Of a stretch of 64,000 bases of DNA, positions 1 through 7,845 are shown in pieces; the stretch's first letter is position 1; each line of letters starts with the position of its first letter. Source of the stretch: Myxococcus virescens. Lineage in GTDB: Bacteria > Myxococcota > Myxococcia > Myxococcales > Myxococcaceae. The notes beneath the pieces were generated by a model, which saw nothing but the letters and a program-made list of their open reading frames with translations, did not search any database and was not told the origin of the DNA. The translations under genes and the position numbers were made by a program. The stretch is taken from contig NZ_FNAJ01000015.1 of the NCBI RefSeq assembly GCF_900101905.1, forward strand, positions 124,001 to 188,000, read 5' to 3'.

Positions 1-958
1 CGCTGGCGATGACGGGCCGGGCACAGGCCATGGCCTCCAGCAAGGCGTTGGGCATGCCCTCCCACAGCGACGGCTGGAGGTAGACGTCACACAGGCGCAG
101 GTGCGCGGCGATGGCCTGCGGTGTGTCCAGCGGCCCGGAGATGAGGATGCGCGCGGCGTCCTCGGGATGCTCGGCGCGGAAGGCGACCAGGTGCTCGGCG
201 TCGCGCGGCCGCACCTCGCCGATGACGAGCAGGCACGCGGGCCGGACGCGGCGCACCTCGGTGAGGGCGGAGAGCAGGAAGGGCAGCCCCTTCTTGTGCC
301 GCAGCTCACCGGAGAAGCCGAGGACGGCTTCATCTGGCGCGATGCCCAACCGCTCCCGAAGCGCCGGGTCCGCGGGACCAGGGGAGAAGATGCCGGTGTC
401 GACGGCGTTGGGGATGACCTCCACGGTTTCGTCCCGTCCCAGGAGCATGCACATCTTCCGGCCCAGGTCCGCGGAGGCCGCGGTGAGGACGCGGGCACGT
501 TGCAGCGTCCACAGCAGGCGCGCGAAGTCGCCCGGGGGGAACATGAGCTGGTCCACGTCATTGCCCCGGGCGCTGACGGTGGAGGCAATGCCCACGGACT
601 CGGCGAAGGCGACGGCGAGGAACCCGGGCGGAGACAGGTAGTGCCCCCACACCAGGTCATAGCGTTGCTTCGCGTGCAGGTAGCCGAGCACGTCGAGCGT
701 GTGCTGCATGGACAGGTCCGTGCTGCCGAACAACCCCAGCCGGTGGAGCGTCACACCCCGCGCGAAGGGTGAGACGTCCCCGGCGTCCTCCACCGTCTGG
801 AGCGCGCCTGGCGCCGCCGTGCGCGTCCAGGCCAGCACGTCCACCCGGGCACCCAGCTTCACCAGCGAGCCCGCGGTGCGCGCGCCACTGCGGGCCAGGC
901 CGCCGATGTCGGGAGGAAAGCGTTCAGCGATGAGGAGGACGCGCGGGCTGTCGGACAT
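1..958 (-). CDS. GT4-family glycosyltransferase, 3' end beyond the window
   Basis: The frame begins with an ATG at 958 and stays open to position 1, so about 319 residues are present and the C-terminus is missing. The N-terminus (LLIAERFPPDIGGLARSG) is the nucleotide-fold start of GT4 enzymes with the glycine-rich acceptor loop. Later come GELRHKKGLPFLLSAL and EGMPNALLEAMACARPV, the donor-binding E-x7-E region. Family members transfer sugars from nucleotide donors to lipids or polysaccharides in the cytoplasm; the substrate cannot be read here. It lies downstream of the vWA gene on the same strand with a 114-bp gap, so it may or may not share its transcript. Confidence 0.85.
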   Translation of the reverse strand, partial: MSDSPRVLLIAERFPPDIGGLARSGARTAGSLVKLGARVDVLAWTRTAAPGALQTVEDAGDVSPFARGVTLHRLGLFGSTDLSMQHTLDVLGYLHAKQRYDLVWGHYLSPPGFLAVAFAESVGIASTVSARGNDVDQLMFPPGDFARLLWTLQRARVLTAASADLGRKMCMLLGRDETVEVIPNAVDTGIFSPGPADPALRERLGIAPDEAVLGFSGELRHKKGLPFLLSALTEVRRVRPACLLVIGEVRPRDAEHLVAFRAEHPEDAARILISGPLDTPQAIAAHLRLCDVYLQPSLWEGMPNALLEAMACARPVIAS

Positions 959-1072
959 GGCCGCGCAACGCTACCTCCATCACGCGCCATCGCCACCCGC
1001 AACCTGGGCCTGGAGCCGGCATCTTGCGTAAGACGCCCAGGCGCACGGCAACTGCCCCCTGGGCGTGCTCCC

Positions 1073-1870
1073 TCACTGCCCGAAGCCCCCCAGCGCCGTC
1101 CGGCTGAAGCTCGCGGCTCCCTGACTCACCCGCGCAGCGGACTGGCTGAACACCTGGAACGCCGCGCGAATCTCCTGCGCGCTCTGCCCTGGCGTGAGAA
1201 TCCACTTGTCGTCGATGCCCATCTCGCGGAACACGCGCCGGAAGTCCGTGCTCCCATCGTTGATGCCCATCGCCGCGACGATGTGATTCTCCGCGCGCTT
1301 CAGGTCATTCACCAGCGCCGTCACGTCCTTTGCCTTCGCCGATGTCGAGTGCTGGTCCGAGCCATCCGTAATCAACAGTGTCACTGTCCGCACCGGCACG
1401 CCGTTGGCGCTGAACTCCTGCGCCTTCGCCAGCACCGTGCCCAGCAGCACCACCGACTGGTCGTACAGCGGCGTGCCATGGTCCGCCCGGTAGTTCTTGC
1501 CATGCATCCGCACCACGTCCTCCACCGGCCGGTACGGGTTCAGCACGAACCCGTTGAGGTAGCGCGTGTGGAAGAGGACGCCGTCCTTCTGCTTGCTCGC
1601 CAGCAGCGCGTCCAGCACCAGGTTGTGCCCGTCACACACCGTCTTCGAATGCCCGGAGTAGTCGATGCTCCCCGAGTCATCCGGCATGACCGTCACCAGC
1701 ACCACCTCGCTGGACTGCACGTCCTCCACGCAGACGCCGAGCCCCGCCTGAATCTGCGCGCCCAGGTCCACCACCGTCAGCGCCTGCAAGCCCGCCGGGC
1801 TCAGCACGCCCTCCGCGTGTGCGTCATCGAAGAGCTTCCGGATGCCACTGCCATTCGCCTTGCTGCTCAT
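1073..1870 (-). CDS. von Willebrand factor A domain protein of the PP2C/kinase module
   Basis: 265 residues. The start at 1870 is chosen because AAGGAG lies just upstream; an earlier in-frame start at 1960 would add 30 low-complexity residues. A complete MIDAS metal site is visible: DDSGS near residue 65, a Thr in HGTPLYDQ near 140 and the Asp of LLITDGSD near 168. There is no signal peptide, so it should be cytoplasmic. vWA proteins of this type (YegL-like) accompany PP2C phosphatases and YegI-like kinases, and both are encoded upstream here. Its binding partner is unknown. It is probably the last gene of the operon, 107 bp after the hydrolase gene, with GC-rich palindromes in the gap. Confidence 0.8.
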   Translation of the reverse strand: MSSKANGSGIRKLFDDAHAEGVLSPAGLQALTVVDLGAQIQAGLGVCVEDVQSSEVVLVTVMPDDSGSIDYSGHSKTVCDGHNLVLDALLASKQKDGVLFHTRYLNGFVLNPYRPVEDVVRMHGKNYRADHGTPLYDQSVVLLGTVLAKAQEFSANGVPVRTVTLLITDGSDQHSTSAKAKDVTALVNDLKRAENHIVAAMGINDGSTDFRRVFREMGIDDKWILTPGQSAQEIRAAFQVFSQSAARVSQGAASFSRTALGGFGQ

Positions 1871-1917
1871 GTCCCGTGCTCCTTCTCCCTCTCCCGAGGG
1901 CAGGGCTCCGCCTGTCC

Positions 1918-1977
1918 CGCTCGCGCGAGCGCAGGCGAAGCGATTGCTGTGTGTCGTCACGCCTCGCGCCGCGAGGC
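1918..1977 (-). other. Two GC-rich palindromes between hydrolase and vWA genes
   Basis: A 14-bp perfect palindrome, CGCTCGCGCGAGCG, lies at 1918-1931. A 17-bp one with 8-bp arms (GCCTCGCG-C-CGCGAGGC) lies at 1961-1977, directly after the hydrolase stop codon. There is no T-run, so this is not a clear intrinsic terminator. It could be a processing or attenuation site that lowers vWA expression relative to the upstream genes. Confidence 0.35.
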
Positions 1978-3042
1978 TCAGGCGATGCGCAGGTCCGGCC
2001 AGCTCGCCAGCGGGTCCGTGGACTTCACCAGGTGCATCCCCGCGTCCGCGAAGCGCTTCAGCGACGCCTCCGCCTGCGGGGTGAAGTCCGCCGCGAAGCC
2101 CCCCTTGCCGTCCGGCACCGTCACCGACGACATGCAGTCCGTCAGCAGATACACCTTGCGAGCCAGCGCCGCGTCCTGCGCGACAATCTCCCCGAGCAGG
2201 TCGTCGATGGAGCTCTTCACGCAGTGGCTCGCCGCCTGCCCTGCAATCACCACCGCGTCCGCGGTCAGCAGCGTCTTGAGGAACTGGGTATTGCGCTGCG
2301 CCAGCGGCTGGCCGTCATGCCGCCCCAGCACCTCCGGGCGCATCACCGAGTAGTTCTCCGTCAGCGGATTGCCCCCCTTCACCTCCGCCCACGACTGCAT
2401 GCCACGCGCGAAGGCGTGGAACAGCCGCGCCTCCTGCACCACCCCCGCCAGCGCGTGCCCGTCGCTCCCCAGCAGGCAGTGCGGCGGCCACAGGTACAGC
2501 GTGTACTTGCCCGCCCGCTCCAATTCCTCGCAGTAGTACTTCACCTGCTTGAGCAGCCAGGGGTAGTTGCCACCGCACAGCCACTTCGCCATGGCGGGGT
2601 TGGGCCGCGCCTGCCCACGCTCAATCTGCTCGCGTGTCACCTCGCGGTACGGCGTCAGCGGCTGGTCGTCCTGGTCCACCCAGAAGGACGGGAAGAAAAT
2701 CTGGTACGCGAAGTGGGTGTCGAGCGTCGCCGTCACGTTCGTCAGCGCGCCGAGGTTGCGGTAGATGAACTCCGCGATGCGACGGCTGTCATCCACGGCG
2801 CCGCGCCCACTGCGTCCCGCCACGTAGAGCGAGCCCTCCGGGAAGCAGAAGTCCTTCTGCACGTCGATGAGCAACAGGTGCAGGTTGAACGCGTCCGTCG
2901 CCGACATGGAGACGTCGTTCGCCGCGCGCCAGCGCTGGGCCTCCACCTGGAGCTTTCCCGCGTCAGGGCTGTATCCGAACTGCCCGGCATGGGCCGCGTC
3001 GTAGAACCTCGGAAGCGGAAGCGCCTTCACTTGCGTCTTCAT
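1978..3042 (-). CDS. Nicotinamidase-like cysteine hydrolase (isochorismatase fold), extended form
   Basis: 354 residues, started at 3042 because GGAGGTAGG sits just upstream; a start 39 bp earlier would lack this signal. Family features are complete: LLLIDVQKDF with the catalytic Asp near residue 58, a metal-binding DTH near 109, WPPHC near 185 (compare WPxHC in nicotinamidases) and the nucleophile in ASHCVKSSIDD near 273. I infer hydrolysis of nicotinamide or a related amide, feeding NAD salvage; another cysteine hydrolase activity is possible. It is much longer than the usual 180-210 residue PncA because of an N-terminal extension and insertions. It sits 58 bp downstream of the kinase gene in an operon with NrtR-type operators, which supports an NAD link. 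Confidence 0.8.
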   Translation of the reverse strand: MKTQVKALPLPRFYDAAHAGQFGYSPDAGKLQVEAQRWRAANDVSMSATDAFNLHLLLIDVQKDFCFPEGSLYVAGRSGRGAVDDSRRIAEFIYRNLGALTNVTATLDTHFAYQIFFPSFWVDQDDQPLTPYREVTREQIERGQARPNPAMAKWLCGGNYPWLLKQVKYYCEELERAGKYTLYLWPPHCLLGSDGHALAGVVQEARLFHAFARGMQSWAEVKGGNPLTENYSVMRPEVLGRHDGQPLAQRNTQFLKTLLTADAVVIAGQAASHCVKSSIDDLLGEIVAQDAALARKVYLLTDCMSSVTVPDGKGGFAADFTPQAEASLKRFADAGMHLVKSTDPLASWPDLRIA

Positions 3043-3100
3043 CGTCCTACCTCCTGTGAGGCGTGGAGGCACCCGCTCCACGCGGTTGAGAAACGTCCCT

Positions 3101-4978
3101 TCAGTTCATTCGCAGCACGGTGATGTCCTGCCGCCCCACCACCGCCAGCCCCTGCCGCACGAGGAAGAGCGAGCAGCCCGCGTCCACGAAGGGCTCGGCA
3201 TCCGGGAACTCGCGCACCGCCTCCAGGCGGCCCTGCCGAAGCTCCACACGGGTGAGCCCCGTATCGGTGGCGCAGAACAGCGCGTCGCCCGCCGCGCACC
3301 GTCCACGTGGCGCGCTGCCCAGCCACGAGCCGTCACCGGCCTCCGCCACCGCGCTCGCGCGCACGGCCCCGTCGTGGCCCACCACCACACAGTGATGCAG
3401 CGTGCGCCCACCGGCTTCCTCCACCAGGAACAGCCAGGCGGAGGGCCCATCGAAGACGCAGTCCACGTCCACGAGCTTTCCCGTGGGCCAGGGGAGCGAC
3501 AGTCCATCCTTCAAGCCCAGGCGCTCCGCATCGAAGACGAAGGCGCCGCGCAGACCGCCCGCGCGATGGAAGCCCAACCCGAAGCGTGGCCCCACGAAGA
3601 GCCGCGTCTGTCCTTCGAGCACCGCGCCCACGCGCTCCGGCCCATATGCGCCGTCCCGCCACAGCCCGCCGCCCACCGCCCAGTACCGGTGCCGCGCGTT
3701 GGTGGCGAAAGCGGACTGGCCCTCCGGCGCATCCACGCCCACGCGGTCTGGGGGCCGGCCGGGTGCCAGCACCGCCACCTCACCTCCCCGGCCCACCAGC
3801 GTCACGTCCCCTTGCAAGGCCCAGCGCAGCGACGGGTCCAGCGCCCCGCGCAGCACCACGCGTCCGTCCTCGCGCCGGTACGCGCCTTCCGCGTGGTAGA
3901 GCCAGCGAAGGGTGCCCGCCTCGTTGCTCGCGTGCACCAGCACGCCTCGCGTGGAGAACAACCGCGTCGCCGTCACCTGGCCTCGGACCGACGTCACCGG
4001 CGTGGCAGTCGCGGTGGCGTGGGGCTGACACGTCGGGCAGGCCGCTCGCGCATGCTCCACGCCGCACGACGCGCAGGGGGTGAAGCGCAGCCCCTCCAGC
4101 AGCGGATACGGAAAGACGCCGCGAAGGTCCTCCACGAAGACGCGGTGCAGATGGTGCAGCACGTCGTCCGGCAAGGTCGCCAGCGGCAGCGCGGGCTTGG
4201 GATACTGCACTTCCGGATGGAACACGGTGATGCGTTGGAGCACCCGGCCCGCGGGCGTCGTCCGAGCGGCCGCGCTCCTGGGCTTGTAGACGCCTCCGTG
4301 CGGCCCCACGCACAGCAGCGACTGCATCACCGCGACGGCATAGGCATACCAATCACTCTCGATGGAAGCGGGGCGGCTGGGTACCAACCCTTGCGTGCCC
4401 GTGCTCCCGAGCCGCAGCGGGTCGAGGAAGCGCTCCGTGAACACCGGACAGAGGAACCCGCCGAACTGGAAGCTGTCCGCGTCGATGAGGTACGCCTCCG
4501 ACGTCCCCGCCACGAGCACGTTGAGGTCGTTGAAGTCCCCCACCACCACGCCCGACGCATGCACCGCGTCGAGCGTCCGATGCAGCTCGCGCAGCAGGTC
4601 CACCACCCGCCCGGACGCCGCGCCGGCCCTGCGGAACGACGGCTCTCCGAAGCGCCGCAAGGGCTCCACGTCGTCCAGCTTGCGCATGGCGTAGCCCAGG
4701 ACCTCGCGCGCCTTCTTGTCCGTCGCCAGGGCCTGGGGCACCACCACGCGGCCGGGCAGTCCTGTCGGGAAGACGCGCAGCTTGCGTTGGTGCTCGTCCA
4801 ACCGGACGCGCGCCGCGGCCTGCTCCGCGGGCAGGCCCGTGTAGTCGGGGTGCTCGGGTGGCTTGAACACCTTGAGCGCGCGGCCATCCCCCAGGTCGAA
4901 CACGTCCGCCTCGCCGCCCTTGCCCAGCGCTCGCGCGGGGTTCAACCGCACCTTCTTGCCTTCGAGCCAGACGTCCAT
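3101..4978 (-). CDS. YegI-like protein kinase with zinc ribbon and propeller-like C-terminus
   Basis: 625 residues, started at 4978 with GTGAGG upstream and only 4 bp after the phosphatase stop codon. Residues 10-290 form an atypical kinase domain. It has a GKGGEADVF glycine loop, ALKVF with the ATP-binding Lys, a catalytic loop VGDFNDLN near 147 in place of HRDxxxxN, and LIDADSFQ near 166 in place of DFG. The GDxNxxN plus LIDxDSFQ pairing is typical of YegI-type kinases linked to PP2C and vWA proteins. A CxxC...CxxC zinc ribbon follows at about 300-316. The remaining 300 residues show repeated short strands with Trp and Gly, resembling a beta-propeller. No transmembrane segment is evident. 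It probably phosphorylates the vWA protein or another partner, opposed by the adjacent phosphatase. Confidence 0.82.
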   Translation of the reverse strand: MDVWLEGKKVRLNPARALGKGGEADVFDLGDGRALKVFKPPEHPDYTGLPAEQAAARVRLDEHQRKLRVFPTGLPGRVVVPQALATDKKAREVLGYAMRKLDDVEPLRRFGEPSFRRAGAASGRVVDLLRELHRTLDAVHASGVVVGDFNDLNVLVAGTSEAYLIDADSFQFGGFLCPVFTERFLDPLRLGSTGTQGLVPSRPASIESDWYAYAVAVMQSLLCVGPHGGVYKPRSAAARTTPAGRVLQRITVFHPEVQYPKPALPLATLPDDVLHHLHRVFVEDLRGVFPYPLLEGLRFTPCASCGVEHARAACPTCQPHATATATPVTSVRGQVTATRLFSTRGVLVHASNEAGTLRWLYHAEGAYRREDGRVVLRGALDPSLRWALQGDVTLVGRGGEVAVLAPGRPPDRVGVDAPEGQSAFATNARHRYWAVGGGLWRDGAYGPERVGAVLEGQTRLFVGPRFGLGFHRAGGLRGAFVFDAERLGLKDGLSLPWPTGKLVDVDCVFDGPSAWLFLVEEAGGRTLHHCVVVGHDGAVRASAVAEAGDGSWLGSAPRGRCAAGDALFCATDTGLTRVELRQGRLEAVREFPDAEPFVDAGCSLFLVRQGLAVVGRQDITVLRMN

Positions 4979-4982
4979 GGCC

Positions 4983-5786
4983 TCACGCCCTCCCCATGCG
5001 GCGACGCAGCACCACCAACGTCGTGTCATCCGGCAGCAGGCCCGGAGTTCGCGACAGTTGCTGGGAGGCGAAGTCCGCGCGCACGGCTTCCCGGTTGAGC
5101 AAGGCCAACCGGCGGCGCAGGGCATCCGGGTTGGCGAAGTACCGGTCCTCCGTCCAGAGCCGCGACAGCGGCCCGACGAGCTCGTCCCCCGCCGGCATGC
5201 GCGTGGTGGCCAGCCGCTCCAGGTCCGCCACACCGTCGGTGCCCAGCAGCAGCGCGTGGACGTCCTCCGTGGGCACCAGGGCCCGCGTGGTCAGCGCGAC
5301 GTCCTCTCCGTGCATCAACGCATAGGCGAGATAGGGCGGCGCGTTCCCCGGAAACGGCCCGAGCGGATGCACCTCGCCATTGAGCGCCCACACGCCGTCT
5401 CCCGCGGAGAAGACGAGCGTCAGCGAGGGCGTCACCACCGCGCCCACCACGGTGAAGAGGAAGTCCCCCATTACCTCCCGCCCCAGGTCCGCCCGGAGTT
5501 CACTGAGCAGACACAACACGTCCTCACGAAGGCCTGGGAGGAAGGTGGGCTCATCCACGCGCTCACCGTCCGCGAGCCGCACCAGCGCGGCCCGCGCCAA
5601 CCTGCGCGCGCCCAGCTGTGCACCCAGCTCACTGCAGGGCTGGCTGCCACAGCCATCCGTCACCACGGCCACCAGGCCATGCTCACTGGCGCGGATGCAC
5701 AGCGCATCCTGGTTGTTGCGACCCGCTCGGGCGTGCTCCCGGCCCAGCACCGAGGCAGCGGCGACGTCGAAGGGCAGCGCGGACAT
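4983..5786 (-). CDS. PP2C-family Ser/Thr protein phosphatase
   Basis: 267 residues; the start at 5786 (MSALPFDVAAAS) has GGGAG upstream. All PP2C metal motifs are present: NNQDA near residue 25, VVTDGCGS near 42, LGTDGVAD near 183 and DDTTLVVL near 255. It should therefore be an active Mn/Mg-dependent phosphatase, cytoplasmic and without regulatory domains. It is the first gene of a four-gene operon followed by the kinase, nicotinamidase-like hydrolase and vWA genes. Its promoter lies 139-167 bp upstream of the start codon and carries two NrtR-type operators. The pairing with the next-door kinase suggests the two act on the same target (YegK/YegI-like). Confidence 0.85.
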   Translation of the reverse strand: MSALPFDVAAASVLGREHARAGRNNQDALCIRASEHGLVAVVTDGCGSQPCSELGAQLGARRLARAALVRLADGERVDEPTFLPGLREDVLCLLSELRADLGREVMGDFLFTVVGAVVTPSLTLVFSAGDGVWALNGEVHPLGPFPGNAPPYLAYALMHGEDVALTTRALVPTEDVHALLLGTDGVADLERLATTRMPAGDELVGPLSRLWTEDRYFANPDALRRRLALLNREAVRADFASQQLSRTPGLLPDDTTLVVLRRRMGRA

Positions 5787-5908
5787 GGCTCTCCCGTGGC
5801 CCTGAAAGGGCACGTGCGGCGAGACAGGCGGCGATACGGCGGCACGCTTCAGCCAGTGGACACCCCACGGGCAGCGGCCTCTCACGAACCTGGGTTGCGC
5901 CCATGTTC

Positions 5909-5923
5909 GTGTCTCAATGACAC
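5909..5923 (-). promoter_or_regulatory. Operator O2 for the PP2C operon (GTGT-N6-GACAC)
   Basis: Read on the minus strand it is GTGTCATTGAGACAC, with perfect 5-bp arms GTGTC/GACAC. It lies just downstream of the -10 box and would cover the expected transcription start. Its centre is 22 bp, two helical turns, from operator O1, so two dimers could bind the same face. Assignment to NrtR is inference. Confidence 0.6.
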
Positions 5924-5924
5924 C

Positions 5925-5953
5925 AACATAGTGTCCAAATTACACGATGTCAA
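5925..5953 (-). promoter_or_regulatory. Sigma-70-type promoter of the PP2C-kinase-hydrolase-vWA operon, with operator O1 in the spacer
   Basis: On the minus strand the -35 box is TTGACA (5953-5948) and the -10 box is TATGTT (5930-5925), separated by exactly 17 bp. Fifteen of those 17 bases are operator O1, GTGTAATTTGGACAC (5945-5931), which abuts the -10 box. A repressor here would block RNA polymerase. The predicted leader to the PP2C start codon is about 130 nt. Confidence 0.65.
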
Positions 5954-5993
5954 TGTCACGAGCTGCCGGGGCCTCCCTCGAGCCCGCAGCGGG

Positions 5994-6695
5994 TCAGAGC
6001 TCGAAGTTGAAGCCCGCCTTCTCCAGCTGCTTGTACTTCTTGTGGTCGAACCGGTAGAGGCGCGCGGCCCGGTGGGAGACGTCCTGCTCCACCTCGTCCA
6101 GCTCCTCGAGCAGGTCCATGGCGAGGATCTTCTTGCGGAAGTTCCGCTTGTCGAGCTCCCGCTCCAGGATGACCTCGTACAGCCGCTGGAGCTGCGTCAG
6201 CGTGAACTTGGGAGGCAGCAGCTCGAAGCCGATGGGTTGATAGCGGACCTTGCCCTTGAGCCGCTGGAGCGCCGTGCCGAGCACGTCCACGTGGTCGAAG
6301 GCCAGCTTCGGCGTATCCCAGACGGAGAACCACGCCGCGTCCCGCGCGTCCGTCGCCGCATGCGGCACATGGTCACTGAGCTTCACCAGCGCGAAGTACG
6401 CCACCGTGACGACGCGCCCGCGTGGATCTCTCCCCGGGGCGCCGAACGTGTAGAGCTGCTCCAGGTGGTTCGGCCGGATGCCCGCCTCCTCATCCAGCTC
6501 CCGGCGCGCGGCGTCGTCGAGCGACTCCTCCATCCGCACGAAGCCCCCCGGCAGCGCCCACCGCCCGGCGAAGGGCTCCACCCCGCGGCGGATGAGCAGC
6601 ACCTTCAGGTCCTCGTCATCCAGACCGAAGACGACACAGTCCACCGTCAGCGCCGGCCTCGGGTACTCATAGGTGTAGCTCACGGGTCCCGGCAT
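5994..6695 (-). CDS. nrtR: NrtR-like Nudix-domain transcriptional regulator
   Basis: 233 residues from the ATG at 6695. An N-terminal Nudix domain (about 1-150) is followed by a winged-helix region at about 155-230 (FTLTQLQRLYEVILE). This is the architecture of NrtR, the repressor of NAD-metabolism genes released by ADP-ribose. The Nudix box GFVRMEESLDDAARRELDEE keeps every consensus residue, so hydrolase activity may survive, whereas many NrtRs are degenerate here. The ATG at 6695 lies inside the predicted -10 box, so translation may actually begin at the GTG at 6683 on a leaderless mRNA, giving 229 residues. It lies upstream of the PP2C operon on the same strand and probably represses both that operon and itself. 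Confidence 0.82.
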   Translation of the reverse strand: MPGPVSYTYEYPRPALTVDCVVFGLDDEDLKVLLIRRGVEPFAGRWALPGGFVRMEESLDDAARRELDEEAGIRPNHLEQLYTFGAPGRDPRGRVVTVAYFALVKLSDHVPHAATDARDAAWFSVWDTPKLAFDHVDVLGTALQRLKGKVRYQPIGFELLPPKFTLTQLQRLYEVILERELDKRNFRKKILAMDLLEELDEVEQDVSHRAARLYRFDHKKYKQLEKAGFNFEL

Positions 6696-6720
6696 AGTGT
6701 CCGGAACACACCCGGGTCAA
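6691..6720 (-). promoter_or_regulatory. Promoter of nrtR with embedded operator O3 (autoregulation)
   Basis: On the minus strand: -35 TTGACC (6720-6715), 18-bp spacer, -10 TATGCC (6696-6691). Operator O3, GTGTGTTCCGGACAC (6711-6697), abuts the -10 box exactly as O1 does at the downstream operon. Both promoters share the 10-mer GGACACTATG. The annotated nrtR ATG overlaps the -10 box. Confidence 0.58.
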
Positions 6721-6754
6721 GTCGCGGACGGAGTGGCCGCCGGGCCCGCGCGGC

Positions 6755-7762
6755 CTAGGTCCGGACCATGCGCGACAACTGGCGCCAGTCGACGAGCTGA
6801 ACGCTCTCCTCGGCCAGGTCGAACTCCAGCGAGCGCCGCATGCCGATGACGTCGCCGCCCATCTGGAAGGGCACTTCCCGGTCGAAGTCCATGCGCAGGC
6901 GCTGGACGAACCAGTCATGCATGTGGGGCATCGGGTGCTCGCCGCGCCAGAGGCGGAACATGTTCCGTGTGGCCTCGACCACCCCGGCGCCATAGACGCG
7001 CACGGACAGCCGGTGGGGCACCGCCTGCGCGAAGGGGAAGGCCTTGAAGCCGAAGCCCCACTCGGGCGTGGTGGCCGCGCCGGCGACGCCCGCGGGCCCT
7101 CGGTACAGGAGCGCGCCCTTGTCCCCATGCGGCACGGGCTGCACGGAGCCCCGCGCGTCCACCGTGAGGGCGGGGTCGCCCAGGTTGTAGACGGACACCG
7201 TCGGGTTGCCCTCGCCGAAGAGGTGGCGAGGCACCGTCCGGGTGAACATGGCGCCCAGGTAGCCGCGCAGGCCGGCCTGGGTGCTGCGCAGCGGACCGGA
7301 GGCGGCGAGCTGGTTCTTGAAGTCCTGAATCATCTCCGCGTCCCAGCCGGTGCCGGCGAAGGGGGCCACCTTGCCCTCCACGCGAACCAGGGCGAAGGGG
7401 CGCAGGGGCGGCAGGCGCTCGCCCACGGCGGCAATCTGCTTCAAGGCCTCCGCGGGCCGGGGCGCGCCGGTGACGCGGGCCCAGGCGTTGCCGGTGCCCA
7501 TGGGGAGGACGCCAATGGCCGGCAGGGCCACCCCCGCGGTGCGCAGCTCGTTGAGCAGCCCCGTAATCGTCCCGTCACCGCCGCCCGCCAGGAGGAGGGA
7601 GGGCGGATTGGGCCGGAGCGTGTCCGAAATCCAGGCACGGGCCTCGTCGAGCGAACGGGTGAGCGCCACGCGAGCCCGGGGCAGGAAGCGCTGGACCAGC
7701 CCTCCCATGCCTTCGGAGCCCCGGCGTGCACGCAGGTTGACGAGGACGGCGATGTCATTCAT
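6755..7762 (-). CDS. Diacylglycerol/lipid kinase catalytic-domain protein
   Basis: 335 residues; start at 7762 (MNDIAVLVNLRARRG) with GGAGAG upstream. The nucleotide-binding motif GGGDGT is near residue 59 and GVLPMGTGNAWAR near 90, both diagnostic of the DAGK/sphingosine-kinase catalytic fold. Such enzymes transfer ATP phosphate to a lipid hydroxyl at the membrane; the lipid substrate cannot be inferred. The rest of the protein is the usual C-terminal beta-sandwich domain with a GTGWDAEMI segment. It is transcribed towards nrtR with a 34-bp gap before the nrtR promoter, so it is probably a separate unit from the NAD-linked operon. Confidence 0.82.
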   Translation of the reverse strand: MNDIAVLVNLRARRGSEGMGGLVQRFLPRARVALTRSLDEARAWISDTLRPNPPSLLLAGGGDGTITGLLNELRTAGVALPAIGVLPMGTGNAWARVTGAPRPAEALKQIAAVGERLPPLRPFALVRVEGKVAPFAGTGWDAEMIQDFKNQLAASGPLRSTQAGLRGYLGAMFTRTVPRHLFGEGNPTVSVYNLGDPALTVDARGSVQPVPHGDKGALLYRGPAGVAGAATTPEWGFGFKAFPFAQAVPHRLSVRVYGAGVVEATRNMFRLWRGEHPMPHMHDWFVQRLRMDFDREVPFQMGGDVIGMRRSLEFDLAEESVQLVDWRQLSRMVRT

Positions 7763-7845
7763 GGCGAGCGGGACTCTCTCCACGCTTTGTCATGGCCCGG
7801 TCACGGCGCAGCAACCGGTGACGCGTCGTGACGCAAAAACGACCC

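Noticed and set aside
3056..5098. A 680-codon plus-strand open frame over the kinase gene
   Set aside because: Low-complexity His/Arg/Gln-rich translation, no ribosome-binding site, and the minus-strand kinase and phosphatase motifs are complete.
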